NCBI GenBank assembly: GCA_031292615.1
Contig: JARLGT010000053.1
Location: 1-33,276, forward strand
DNA length: 33,276 nt
Reading direction: 5' to 3'
DNA from: Coriobacteriia bacterium
GTDB taxonomy: Bacteria > Actinomycetota > Coriobacteriia > Anaerosomatales > JAAXUF01
Shown: in pieces, positions 1 to 6,850 of the stretch
How positions within the stretch are numbered: position 1 is the stretch's first letter
Layout of the letters: every line of letters begins with the position of its first letter
Notes under the pieces: model-generated
Database searches by the model: none
The model's input: only the letters and a program-made list of their open reading frames with translations
Told to the model about the DNA's origin: nothing
Made by a program: the position numbers and the translations under genes

Positions 1-203
1 ACGCTCGTCCACGGGGGCTCGACTGCCGGCTCATGAATCGCGACTGCCAGAGAGCCCACGCCGATGCCGAGCACCGTGTGCGGTGCGAGCATTGCCACCC
101 ATGGAACGAGTGCCTTGGAGACGCGGCCCAAAACGACGACGACCAGCGCGAGCAGGATCGGAAGCGCAAACCCGAGCCACGGCGCTGCGACGAGCGTCGA
201 CAT
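1..203 (-). CDS. nuoL: NADH-quinone oxidoreductase subunit L, N-terminal fragment
   Basis: This is the first 67 codons of a gene that runs off the left edge. It starts at ATG 203-201 and overlaps the nuoK stop codon by one base (TGATG). The visible protein begins MSTLVAAPWLGFALPILLAL and is a hydrophobic N-terminal helix followed by a short basic segment, as in the antiporter-like proton-pumping subunit NuoL. Identification rests mostly on its position directly after nuoK, where nuoL is normally found, and on hydrophobicity; the diagnostic antiporter motifs lie outside the window. It would sit at the distal end of the membrane arm of complex I. Confidence 0.75.
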   Translation of the reverse strand, partial: MSTLVAAPWLGFALPILLALVVVVLGRVSKALVPWVAMLAPHTVLGIGVGSLAVAIHEPAVEPPWTS

Positions 204-502
204 CAGCCTCTCACCTCCGTCAGCTCATCGACACGAGTCGTGCGCATCTCTCGGGCGACAGCGACAAGCAGCGCAAGCCCGACGGCAGCCTCAGCGGCAA
301 TCACCACGAGGACCATGAGCGCGATTCCTTGGACGTTGGCGGGATGTGCCGTTCGCAGCGTCGCACCCAGCCCGACCAGCAACAACAACGCGGCTCCCAG
401 CATCACTTCGATGCTCGCGAGCACGGCGACGACATCTCGGCGAACGAGAACGCCGGACAGGCCCAGACCGAAGAGCAGGCAGGCGACAGCGACGAGCATC
501 AT
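203..502 (-). CDS. nuoK: NADH-quinone oxidoreductase subunit K
   Basis: A 99-residue protein with three transmembrane helices, the normal size and topology of NuoK (MrpC-like), part of the proton channel in the membrane arm of complex I. The two membrane-buried glutamates expected of the family are visible: Glu32 in the second helix (context SIEVMLGA) and Glu71 in the third (IAAEAAVG). The start ATG at 502 overlaps the nuoJ stop as ATGA, which indicates translational coupling. The gene is followed without a gap by nuoL. Confidence 0.95.
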   Translation of the reverse strand: MMLVAVACLLFGLGLSGVLVRRDVVAVLASIEVMLGAALLLLVGLGATLRTAHPANVQGIALMVLVVIAAEAAVGLALLVAVAREMRTTRVDELTEVRG

Positions 503-999
503 CGGCGCTCACCGCCCATCACGAACACGACGGCCACCAGAGCGACCAGAAGTAGCGCTCCGACCGCCTCGAACTGTGGCAGCATCGGGCCGAGTAGCAA
601 CGTAGCGAGTTCGGCAGGTCCACCGACACTCGGGGTCGAACCACTGACCGCGACCACGGGGCGAAGCATCAAGAAGAGCATCGCCGAGACCGTAAGCGAG
701 GCGATCACGTAGAGCGGATCGAATCGGCTCTCGAGCGTGGGCGCGCCACCAGGACCGCGGTGCACGAGCATGATCGCGAACAAGATGAGCACGAGCACGC
801 CGCCGACGTAGACAAACAGCTCGGCCAGCGCGAGGAACCCGAAGCCGTAGTAGGCGAAGAAGCCGGCAATGGCCAGCAGGAACGCCCCAAGTCCGAGCGC
901 CATGCGCATCACATCGCGCTCCAGCAGCACGAACAGTGCGCCGACGATCGCCACCGCCGAGAGCAACCAGAAGAGCGACTGGGAGACTAGCTCGCTCAC
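499..999 (-). CDS. nuoJ: NADH-quinone oxidoreductase subunit J
   Basis: A 166-residue protein with about five hydrophobic helices, matching NuoJ, the membrane subunit next to NuoK and NuoA at the junction of the arms of complex I. The helix with context GFLALAELFVYVGGVLVLILF corresponds to the conserved third helix of the family. The ATG at 999-997 overlaps the nuoI-fusion stop codon (ATGA), and the gene ends in another ATGA overlap with nuoK. The coupling places it firmly in the nuo operon. Confidence 0.95.
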   Translation of the reverse strand: MSELVSQSLFWLLSAVAIVGALFVLLERDVMRMALGLGAFLLAIAGFFAYYGFGFLALAELFVYVGGVLVLILFAIMLVHRGPGGAPTLESRFDPLYVIASLTVSAMLFLMLRPVVAVSGSTPSVGGPAELATLLLGPMLPQFEAVGALLLVALVAVVFVMGGERR

Positions 1000-3146
1000 T
1001 GGGTCACCCCCTTCGCGGAATCGTGCGAGTCCTCTGGGTTGGCCGGGGCGCTGTCCTCAGTTATGGATCCCCCGGGCACGCAAGCCTCGCCGGACGCCGC
1101 GCCCTTCACGGAGTCGCGGCCCGTCGCACGGCTGCCGTCTCCAGAGCGCACCATCTCGTCCTTGTCGAACAGCGTGAGCTCTCGCGAATAGAACGACAGC
1201 TCGTACTGACCGGTGTGCTTCAGCGCGCCGGTCGGGCACTGCTCGGCACACAGTCCGCAGAAGCAGCACTTGGAGAGGTCCATGTCGTAGCGAGTCACGC
1301 AGCGCCCATCGGGGTCGTCGACACGCTCGACTCGGATCGCGAAGTCAGGGCAGGTCCGGGCGCAGAACGTGCAGCCCACGCATACCTCCGAGGAACAGCG
1401 CAGACAGCGCGCGGCCTCGGCCTGACCCTCGACGCGTGTGAAGCCCAGCTCCACCTGCCTGAAGTCCTTCGCGCGCTCCAAGCCCCTTGCCTCAGGCATC
1501 TCGACGCGCCGACGCGAGTTCTCGACGCCGTCGATCCGCGCCTTCTGGTAGCGAGCGTAGACCGGAACCGGCCGATAGACGCGGTCGGCCGAAAGGTCGT
1601 CGCCTGATAGGAAGCGGTGGATGGAGTTGGCGGCCTCATGGCCGCTCGCAATCGACGCGATGCAAGAGCCGGGGCCGGTTACGACCTCGCCACACGCGAA
1701 AACACCGGGCATCTTGGTGGTCATCAGAGAACCGTCAACGGGAAGCAGCCCGCGTTCGGTCAGTAGCAGGTCGCTACCTGCGACGATGCCGGCGAGCTTC
1801 GGCGCCTGGCCGATCGCGAAGACAACGACATCGGCGGGCATGTCGGTGAACTCATCGGCGAACTTGGGCGAGAAGCGTCCTTGAGCGTCGAAGACGGACA
1901 GGCACGACTGCATACGCATGCCTGTGACCTTGCCGTCCTCGTTCAGGACGGAGTTGGGGCCCCAGGAGCAGTCGATCGTCACACCCTCGTCGAGCGCCTC
2001 TTGGATCTCCCAAGGGTGCGCGGGCAGCTCCTCTTGGCTCTCGAGCGCCGTCAGCGTCACAGCGGTCGCGCCCACCCGCAGGGCAACCCGTGCGCAGTCC
2101 ACAGCGACGTTGCCGCCGCCGATCACGACGACGCGCTTTCCTTTGACGCCTGCGTCGCCCTTCCAGTTCCCATCGCGCAGGAACGGCAGTGCGCCCACCA
2201 CGCCGTGCGAATCGGCGCCGGGCAGCGGCAGAATCCGGCTGTCTTGCAGTCCCGCCGAGATCAGCACGGCGTCGTACTCGCCGATCAGGTAGTCGATCGG
2301 CACGTCGTCGCCCACAGACACGTTGAGTTTGAGCTCCATCCCCATCGTGATCAGGTCGTCGACTTCCTGCTTGAGCACGTCCCGCGGCAGCCTGTACGCG
2401 GGAACGCCTGAGTACAGCGCGCCACCCGCATGGTGGTCCTTTTCGTAGACCACGACGGTGTAGCCGTTGCGCATCAAATCGTAGGCCGCCGAGAGCCCAC
2501 TCGGCCCAGAGCCGATGATCGCCACGCGCTGGTCGCGAGTCTTGGGCAGAGGCTTGACCCGCTCGTCGCGTACCTCGGCGTAGCGTTCGTACGCGACTCT
2601 ATGCAGCGGACGGATTGCGATCGGCTCGTCGTAGTAGTTGCGCTTGCAGGCTGCCTCGCAAGGGTGATGGCAGATGCGGCCGAGCACGCCCGGCATGATG
2701 TTGCGGTCGCGCACGAGCTCGTAGGCCTCGGCAACCTTCTCTTCGGCCAGGAAGTAGGACTGACCGCGCGCGTCCACGTTCGCAGGACAGTTGCCCACGC
2801 ACGGAGGCAGGTGGTCCTCTGAGTAGAGACGGTCGATCAGGCCGTTGTACTCCTGCGGCATCGATCGAATGACCGGAATCTCGTCGCGTCCGAGAATGCC
2901 AGTCAGGCGCAGAGCACCGCGCCAGCGTGGCGAGAGGGTGATCTTCTCGAACGGGTAACGCAGCGTCTCAGCCTTGCCGCTGGCACGCTTGCCGGTGATC
3001 GCCATGCCGGCGAAGACGCTCCGCCAGCGCTCGAAGAAGCCGCGGACTCCTGGAGCGAAGTCGTTGGTGACCGACACGCGCAGTCGCACGGAGGATGGCG
3101 TGCGATCCGGAGCGCGCGTGCCCGTATTCTCAGGGACTACCGCCAT
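996..3146 (-). CDS. nuoI: NuoI with an inserted GltD-like FAD/NAD(P)-binding module
   Basis: A 716-residue protein, about four times the length of a normal NuoI. Residues 25-85 look like the membrane-facing N-terminal arm of NuoI (motifs LRYPFEK, LSPRWRGALRL). Residues about 110-560 form a complete GltD-type flavoprotein: cysteines C116/C120 and C159/C163/C167 in the iron-sulfur linker, an FAD Rossmann motif IGSGPSGLSAAY at 211, and a second dinucleotide motif VIGGGNVAVD at 341. C581 and C584 follow. The NuoI ferredoxin domain then resumes with two full CxxCxxCxxxC motifs (C589/592/595/599 and C627/630/633/637) for clusters N6a and N6b. The second nucleotide fold is followed by LTALESQEEL, with no Arg pair typical of NADPH-specific GltD, which hints at NADH. 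ATG 3146 is preferred over 3206 because it has a GGTGAT ribosome site and overlaps nuoH by only 10 bases. Likely role (inference): pass electrons from NAD(P)H through FAD to the Q-module. Confidence 0.9.
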   Translation of the reverse strand: MAVVPENTGTRAPDRTPSSVRLRVSVTNDFAPGVRGFFERWRSVFAGMAITGKRASGKAETLRYPFEKITLSPRWRGALRLTGILGRDEIPVIRSMPQEYNGLIDRLYSEDHLPPCVGNCPANVDARGQSYFLAEEKVAEAYELVRDRNIMPGVLGRICHHPCEAACKRNYYDEPIAIRPLHRVAYERYAEVRDERVKPLPKTRDQRVAIIGSGPSGLSAAYDLMRNGYTVVVYEKDHHAGGALYSGVPAYRLPRDVLKQEVDDLITMGMELKLNVSVGDDVPIDYLIGEYDAVLISAGLQDSRILPLPGADSHGVVGALPFLRDGNWKGDAGVKGKRVVVIGGGNVAVDCARVALRVGATAVTLTALESQEELPAHPWEIQEALDEGVTIDCSWGPNSVLNEDGKVTGMRMQSCLSVFDAQGRFSPKFADEFTDMPADVVVFAIGQAPKLAGIVAGSDLLLTERGLLPVDGSLMTTKMPGVFACGEVVTGPGSCIASIASGHEAANSIHRFLSGDDLSADRVYRPVPVYARYQKARIDGVENSRRRVEMPEARGLERAKDFRQVELGFTRVEGQAEAARCLRCSSEVCVGCTFCARTCPDFAIRVERVDDPDGRCVTRYDMDLSKCCFCGLCAEQCPTGALKHTGQYELSFYSRELTLFDKDEMVRSGDGSRATGRDSVKGAASGEACVPGGSITEDSAPANPEDSHDSAKGVTQ

Positions 3147-4087
3147 GGAATCACCAGCCCGACCAGCACGAGCTGAACGAGGGCCATGGGCGTAAGTACC
3201 TTCCACGCCAGTGACATGAGCTGGTCAGGACGCATGCGGGGAAATGTCCACTTCGCCCACATCATAGTGACCGCAATCGCCGCCGCGATGGCGACGAAGA
3301 TCAGCCCACCGAACACGCCCGGCAGCCCGAGTCCGCCGCCAAAGAACATCGCGGCGCCGAACAGCGATGCCGCCACGATGCCGCCGTACTCGGCCATCAT
3401 GAACACGGCCCAACGGATGCCCGAATAGTCGGCAAAGTACCCCGCCACCAACTCGGATTCGGCCTCCGATAGGTCAAATGGGCCGCGGTTAAGCTCGGCG
3501 AGCGATGCGATGAAGTAGACGAGGAAGCCGATCGCGTTGAGCGGCAGCCACCAGAAGCGCCATGCGTCGTGGACCGAGACGGTCGAGATTGAGCCCGCAA
3601 GGAGGCACAGCGCGAGTACGGACAGCGTGCGCGGCAGCTCGTAGGAGATCATCTGCGCGGCACCTCGAACGCCACCGATCGACGCGTAGGAGTTGCGCGA
3701 CGACCAGCCGGCGATGAGCATTCCGATGACCGAGATGGCTGGTACGGCTAGGAAGAACAGCACACCTGAAGCGATGTTGAACGGCGCCCAACCCGCGGCA
3801 AACGGGATGACCGCCAGCGAGGACGCGACCGGCACGAACACGAGCAGCGGTGCGATACGGAAGACCGGGGTGTCGGCCTGTGTAGGAGTGATGTCTTCCT
3901 TGAGCACCAGCTTCACGGTATCCGCAAGCGTCTGAAGCAAGCCGAACGGGCCAGCCTCCTGGGGTCCCAGGCGCATCTGGATGCGAGCGGCGACCTTACG
4001 CTCGGCCCACACGCCGATAAGCGCAGCCACCGCGATCAAGAGCCCCGCGGCAAGACCTACGATGAGTCCCCATGCGAAGGTGTTCAT
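3137..4087 (-). CDS. nuoH: NADH-quinone oxidoreductase subunit H
   Basis: A 316-residue, multi-helix membrane protein with the hallmark NuoH loop NRGPFDLSEAESELVAGY, which helps form the quinone chamber at the base of the peripheral arm. Other family segments are present, such as AERKVAARIQMRLGP near residue 29 and GWSSRNSYASIGGVRGAAQ. The start ATG overlaps the nuoD stop (ATGA). It is directly followed by the nuoI fusion gene, where a standard operon would have nuoG before nuoH and a short nuoI after it. Confidence 0.97.
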   Translation of the reverse strand: MNTFAWGLIVGLAAGLLIAVAALIGVWAERKVAARIQMRLGPQEAGPFGLLQTLADTVKLVLKEDITPTQADTPVFRIAPLLVFVPVASSLAVIPFAAGWAPFNIASGVLFFLAVPAISVIGMLIAGWSSRNSYASIGGVRGAAQMISYELPRTLSVLALCLLAGSISTVSVHDAWRFWWLPLNAIGFLVYFIASLAELNRGPFDLSEAESELVAGYFADYSGIRWAVFMMAEYGGIVAASLFGAAMFFGGGLGLPGVFGGLIFVAIAAAIAVTMMWAKWTFPRMRPDQLMSLAWKVLTPMALVQLVLVGLVIPWR

Positions 4088-5229
4088 CGGTCGATCTCCC
4101 CGAAGACAGGGTCGAGCGACCCGAGAACCACCACGAGGTCGGGCAGGGTGTGACCGGCGGCAAGCATGCCGGCGAGCGACAGATTACAGAAGGCCGGCGA
4201 GCGAACCTTCATGCGGTAGGGTCTGGGCGAACCGTCTGACACGAGGTAGACGCCAAGCGAGCCTCTGGCAGATTCGATGTGGTCGTAGGCGTCACCTGCG
4301 GGCGGTGCAATCAAGCGTGGCAGCCCCTCGGCCTTGAAGTGGCCACCGGGCATCTGCGCGATGCACTGATCGACGATCTTGGCCGACTCGTAGCACTCGA
4401 AGAGCTTCACACGCCCGCGGTCGTAGGCATCACCCTTGTCACCGACGACCACGTCGAACTCCATGCGCGGATACACCGAGTAGGGGTCGTGCTTGCGCAG
4501 ATCCCAGTTCACGCCACTGCCGCGTGCAACAGGACCCGAGGCGCCGCAGGCGACAGCGTCCTGAGCCGACAGCACGCCGATCCCCTTCAGTCGCCCGCGA
4601 GTGATCACGTTGCCAAAGAACAGCGAGTCCATCTCGGCAAGCGTGGCGTCGACCGTTCCTATGAACGCCGAGACCTTGTCGAACCAGCCGTCGGGGGCGT
4701 CGTAGCTCACTCCCCCAGGCCGTACGTAGTTGTAGGTCAGCCGAGCCCCACAGAGGTCCTCGAACAGCTCGACGATGCGTTCGCGCAGATCAAACGCGTA
4801 GATGAACATCGAAAACGCGCCCGTGTCGGCAGCTGCGGCGCCGATTCCCATCATGTGGCTCGCCATACGCTGCAGCTCGCACACGATCACGCGCAGATAC
4901 TCGGCGCGCTCCGGCACGCGGATCCCGGCCAGACGTTCCACCGTGCGGCAGTACGCCCAGTTTGCGTACATCGACCCAACGTAGTCGAGCCGATCGGTCA
5001 GCGGCACGATCTGCAGGTACGTGCGGTTCTCGGCCATCTTCTCGATGCCGCGATGCAGGTATCCGATCATCGGGTCGACCTTGACGATGACATCGCCGTC
5101 CAGATGGACGACGAAGCGGCCAACACCGTGCGTTGACGGGTGCGAAGGGCCGACGTTGAGCACGAGCTCCTCGATGGGGCGCCCGTCTTCGCTAAGCGCC
5201 GTGCGGCGCGATTCTACCTCCAGAGGCAT
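4084..5229 (-). CDS. nuoD: NADH-quinone oxidoreductase subunit D
   Basis: A 381-residue NuoD (49-kDa subunit), of normal length, which lines the quinone pocket of complex I. Family motifs include NVGPSHPSTHGVGRF near the start, MIGYLHRGIEKMAENRTY, TDRLDYVGSMYANWAY, the segment GVNWDLRKHDPYSVYP, and ARGSLGVYLVSDGSPRPYR. ATG 5229 was chosen over an in-frame start further upstream because it is preceded by AGGGGG at good spacing, begins just after nuoC, and matches the family N-terminus. NuoC and NuoD are separate proteins here, not fused. Its stop overlaps the nuoH start. Confidence 0.97.
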   Translation of the reverse strand: MPLEVESRRTALSEDGRPIEELVLNVGPSHPSTHGVGRFVVHLDGDVIVKVDPMIGYLHRGIEKMAENRTYLQIVPLTDRLDYVGSMYANWAYCRTVERLAGIRVPERAEYLRVIVCELQRMASHMMGIGAAAADTGAFSMFIYAFDLRERIVELFEDLCGARLTYNYVRPGGVSYDAPDGWFDKVSAFIGTVDATLAEMDSLFFGNVITRGRLKGIGVLSAQDAVACGASGPVARGSGVNWDLRKHDPYSVYPRMEFDVVVGDKGDAYDRGRVKLFECYESAKIVDQCIAQMPGGHFKAEGLPRLIAPPAGDAYDHIESARGSLGVYLVSDGSPRPYRMKVRSPAFCNLSLAGMLAAGHTLPDLVVVLGSLDPVFGEIDR

Positions 5230-5243
5230 CGTCGACCCCCTCT

Positions 5244-5705
5244 CTAGATGTAGTCCGGACGGCGGATGACGTTCGGGTCGTCGTAATCCTTGCGAAGAGG
5301 CCAACCCGGCCACTCCTCGGGAAGCAGAATGCGCCGCATGTCGGGGTGACCCGTAAAGTGGATGCCGAAGAGGTCCCACACCTCGCGCTCCTGCCAGTTC
5401 GCGGCCGGCCACACGGGGCACAGCGAGGCGACGCGTGGCTCGATGCGGCCGACACGCGTCTTGACGAACGCACTGCAGGACAGCGATCGCGACGTGACCC
5501 GGTAGACCATCTCGAAGTCATCGCCGGTATCGACCGCGGTGACCATGCCGAGCCGATCGAAGCCGAGCTCCAGAAGCTCCGACGCGGTCTGAAGCAGGTT
5601 CGCGCTCCCGACCTCGATCACGACGTCCTCGAAGTGGTCGCTGATGCGCGCATCGAGTTGTGGCGACAGCTCGGCGAGGTGGTGACGCACATCGTGTGGG
5701 CTCAC
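5244..5705 (-). CDS. nuoC: NADH-quinone oxidoreductase subunit C
   Basis: A 153-residue NuoC (30-kDa subunit). The C-terminal signature REVWDLFGIHFTGHPDMRRI, followed by LPEEWPGWPLRKDY, is characteristic of the family. The start is GTG, overlapping the nuoB stop as GTGA. It forms part of the Q-module with NuoB, NuoD and NuoI, and gives 14 bases of spacing to nuoD. Confidence 0.96.
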   Translation of the reverse strand: MSPHDVRHHLAELSPQLDARISDHFEDVVIEVGSANLLQTASELLELGFDRLGMVTAVDTGDDFEMVYRVTSRSLSCSAFVKTRVGRIEPRVASLCPVWPAANWQEREVWDLFGIHFTGHPDMRRILLPEEWPGWPLRKDYDDPNVIRRPDYI

Positions 5706-6262
5706 AGGGCGTCACCAGCCCCTTCGCCCTTGCGTGGAAGCAGCGTCTTGCGCTCGTGGCGCTTGCCCGGGGCGATGGACTCCTCCCTGACCAGCTCGCG
5801 CAGCTGGATGATGCCGTCTTGGAGAGACTCTGGGCGCGGAGGACAGCCCGCGATGTAGACGTCGATCGGCAGGAAGGTGTCCGCACCGCGCACCACGGAG
5901 TACGTGTCGTAGTAGAAGATCCCGCCGGACACGGTGCAGTTCCCCATCGCAACCACCCACTTGGGTTCGGGCATCTGGTCGTAGAGCAGCTTGACCGCGG
6001 GCTTCATCTTCTCGGTGATCGTGCCAGCGAGGATCATCACGTCGGTATGCCGAGGGTCGGGGCGCGGAAACGTTCCCAGCCGATCGAAGTCGAATTTGTT
6101 GAACGACGCTGCGATGAGCTCCATCGCGCAGCACGCAGTGCCCATTGGAAACGCCCATAGGGACTGCCCGCGCGACCAGTCGACCAGCTTGTCGACGCTC
6201 GTCAGGATGACGCTCCCGCCGCTGCCGCTCAGTGCCGTGCCGATGTTGTCTACGATCGCCAC
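5702..6262 (-). CDS. nuoB: NADH-quinone oxidoreductase subunit B
   Basis: A 186-residue NuoB (PSST), which carries the terminal iron-sulfur cluster N2 next to quinone. The cluster ligands are visible: adjacent cysteines C44 and C45 in GTACCAMELIA, then the cysteines of MGNCTVSGG and AGCPPRPE. The reading frame is open much further upstream, but GTG 6262 is chosen because the family N-terminus starts there, GGGAG lies seven bases before it, and it gives a short overlap with the nuoA end. The C-terminus has a basic extension rich in Lys and Arg. Confidence 0.96.
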   Translation of the reverse strand: MAIVDNIGTALSGSGGSVILTSVDKLVDWSRGQSLWAFPMGTACCAMELIAASFNKFDFDRLGTFPRPDPRHTDVMILAGTITEKMKPAVKLLYDQMPEPKWVVAMGNCTVSGGIFYYDTYSVVRGADTFLPIDVYIAGCPPRPESLQDGIIQLRELVREESIAPGKRHERKTLLPRKGEGAGDAL

Positions 6263-6612
6263 TCGAGCGCTCCCTTCCGCCAGGCATAGGCCAGCCCGAG
6301 CGTCAGAAACGCGAGGAACGCAGCGACCTCGACAAGCTCGTTTCCGCGGATGCCGGTCGTCACGGCGAAGAGAAGCACCGCTTCGGCGTCGAAAAGCACG
6401 AAGAGCGCTGCGATGGTTGAGAAACGAAGGCGTGGAGCGGTCCACGGTTCGCCGGCCTGTTCCATGCCGCACTCGAAGGGAGAGTTCTTCGAGGCGCTAG
6501 GGGCCCGAGGAGACAGCAGTGAGTTGGCCACAAAGACCACGAGGATGAAGGCCGTCGCCGCTGTAGCGAGGCCAACCACGAACAGCATCCCCTGCGCAAA
6601 CGCCCCCTGCAT
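6250..6612 (-). CDS. nuoA: NADH-quinone oxidoreductase subunit A
   Basis: A 120-residue, three-helix NuoA, first gene of the operon. The conserved loop SPFECGMEQAG (ECG motif) lies near residue 45, and the second helix carries the acidic segment LFDAEAVLLF. An excellent ribosome site, AGGAGG, stands four bases or so before the ATG. About 110 bases upstream is the candidate promoter with the Rex-like palindrome. The gene overlaps nuoB by 13 bases. Confidence 0.96.
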   Translation of the reverse strand: MQGAFAQGMLFVVGLATAATAFILVVFVANSLLSPRAPSASKNSPFECGMEQAGEPWTAPRLRFSTIAALFVLFDAEAVLLFAVTTGIRGNELVEVAAFLAFLTLGLAYAWRKGALEWRS

Positions 6613-6719
6613 TCGACCTCCTGGCTCTGTCTTCTCGGCGAACGTCCGCCAAGAGCCGGTTAGACAGCTGACTCAGGAACACTCCGCGCGAACAACGGTG
6701 CGGAGGAACGACTGGCGTC

Positions 6720-6748
6720 AGTGTAATCGAGTGAACAGACTTTGTGAA
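6720..6748 (-). promoter_or_regulatory. Candidate nuo operon promoter
   Basis: On the minus strand a TTCACA hexamer (6748-6743) and a TACACT hexamer (6725-6720) are separated by 17 bases. They match the -35 consensus in 5 of 6 positions and the -10 consensus in 4 of 6. Transcription from here would give a leader of about 100 bases ahead of nuoA. This is the only reasonable sigma-70-like pair I found in the gap before nuoA. Confidence 0.5.
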
Positions 6749-6759
6749 GTTAGTTACAA
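6742..6759. promoter_or_regulatory. Rex-like operator overlapping the nuo -35 box
   Basis: The 18-base sequence TTGTGAAGTTAGTTACAA is an imperfect inverted repeat. The known binding consensus of the NADH/NAD+-sensing repressor Rex is TTGTGAA-N4-TTCACAA, and 12 of the 14 defined positions agree. It lies over the -35 hexamer of the candidate nuo promoter, where a bound repressor would block RNA polymerase. Rex is known to repress nuo genes in Streptomyces. No rex gene lies in the window, so the regulator is inferred. Confidence 0.5.
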
Positions 6760-6850
6760 AGTAGCGCATGACAGCCAGTTTGCGCAGGTAGAAGGCTCAG
6801 ATGGCGCCAACTCGCCGGTAGACGGCGGGGCCGGGACGGTAAACGGCGGC

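Noticed and set aside
33-999. Several plus-strand reading frames (33-605, 83-712, 760-990)
   Set aside because: They lie opposite nuoL, nuoK and nuoJ and have Arg/Ser/His-rich shadow composition; the minus-strand genes are well supported.
936-2822. Long plus-strand frames opposite the nuoI fusion (936-1607, 1881-2411, 2430-2822)
   Set aside because: They mirror the high-GC third positions of the fusion gene and match no recognisable protein.
4279-5136. 285-codon plus-strand frame opposite nuoD
   Set aside because: Shadow of nuoD, with His/Arg/Val-rich composition and no ribosome site of note.
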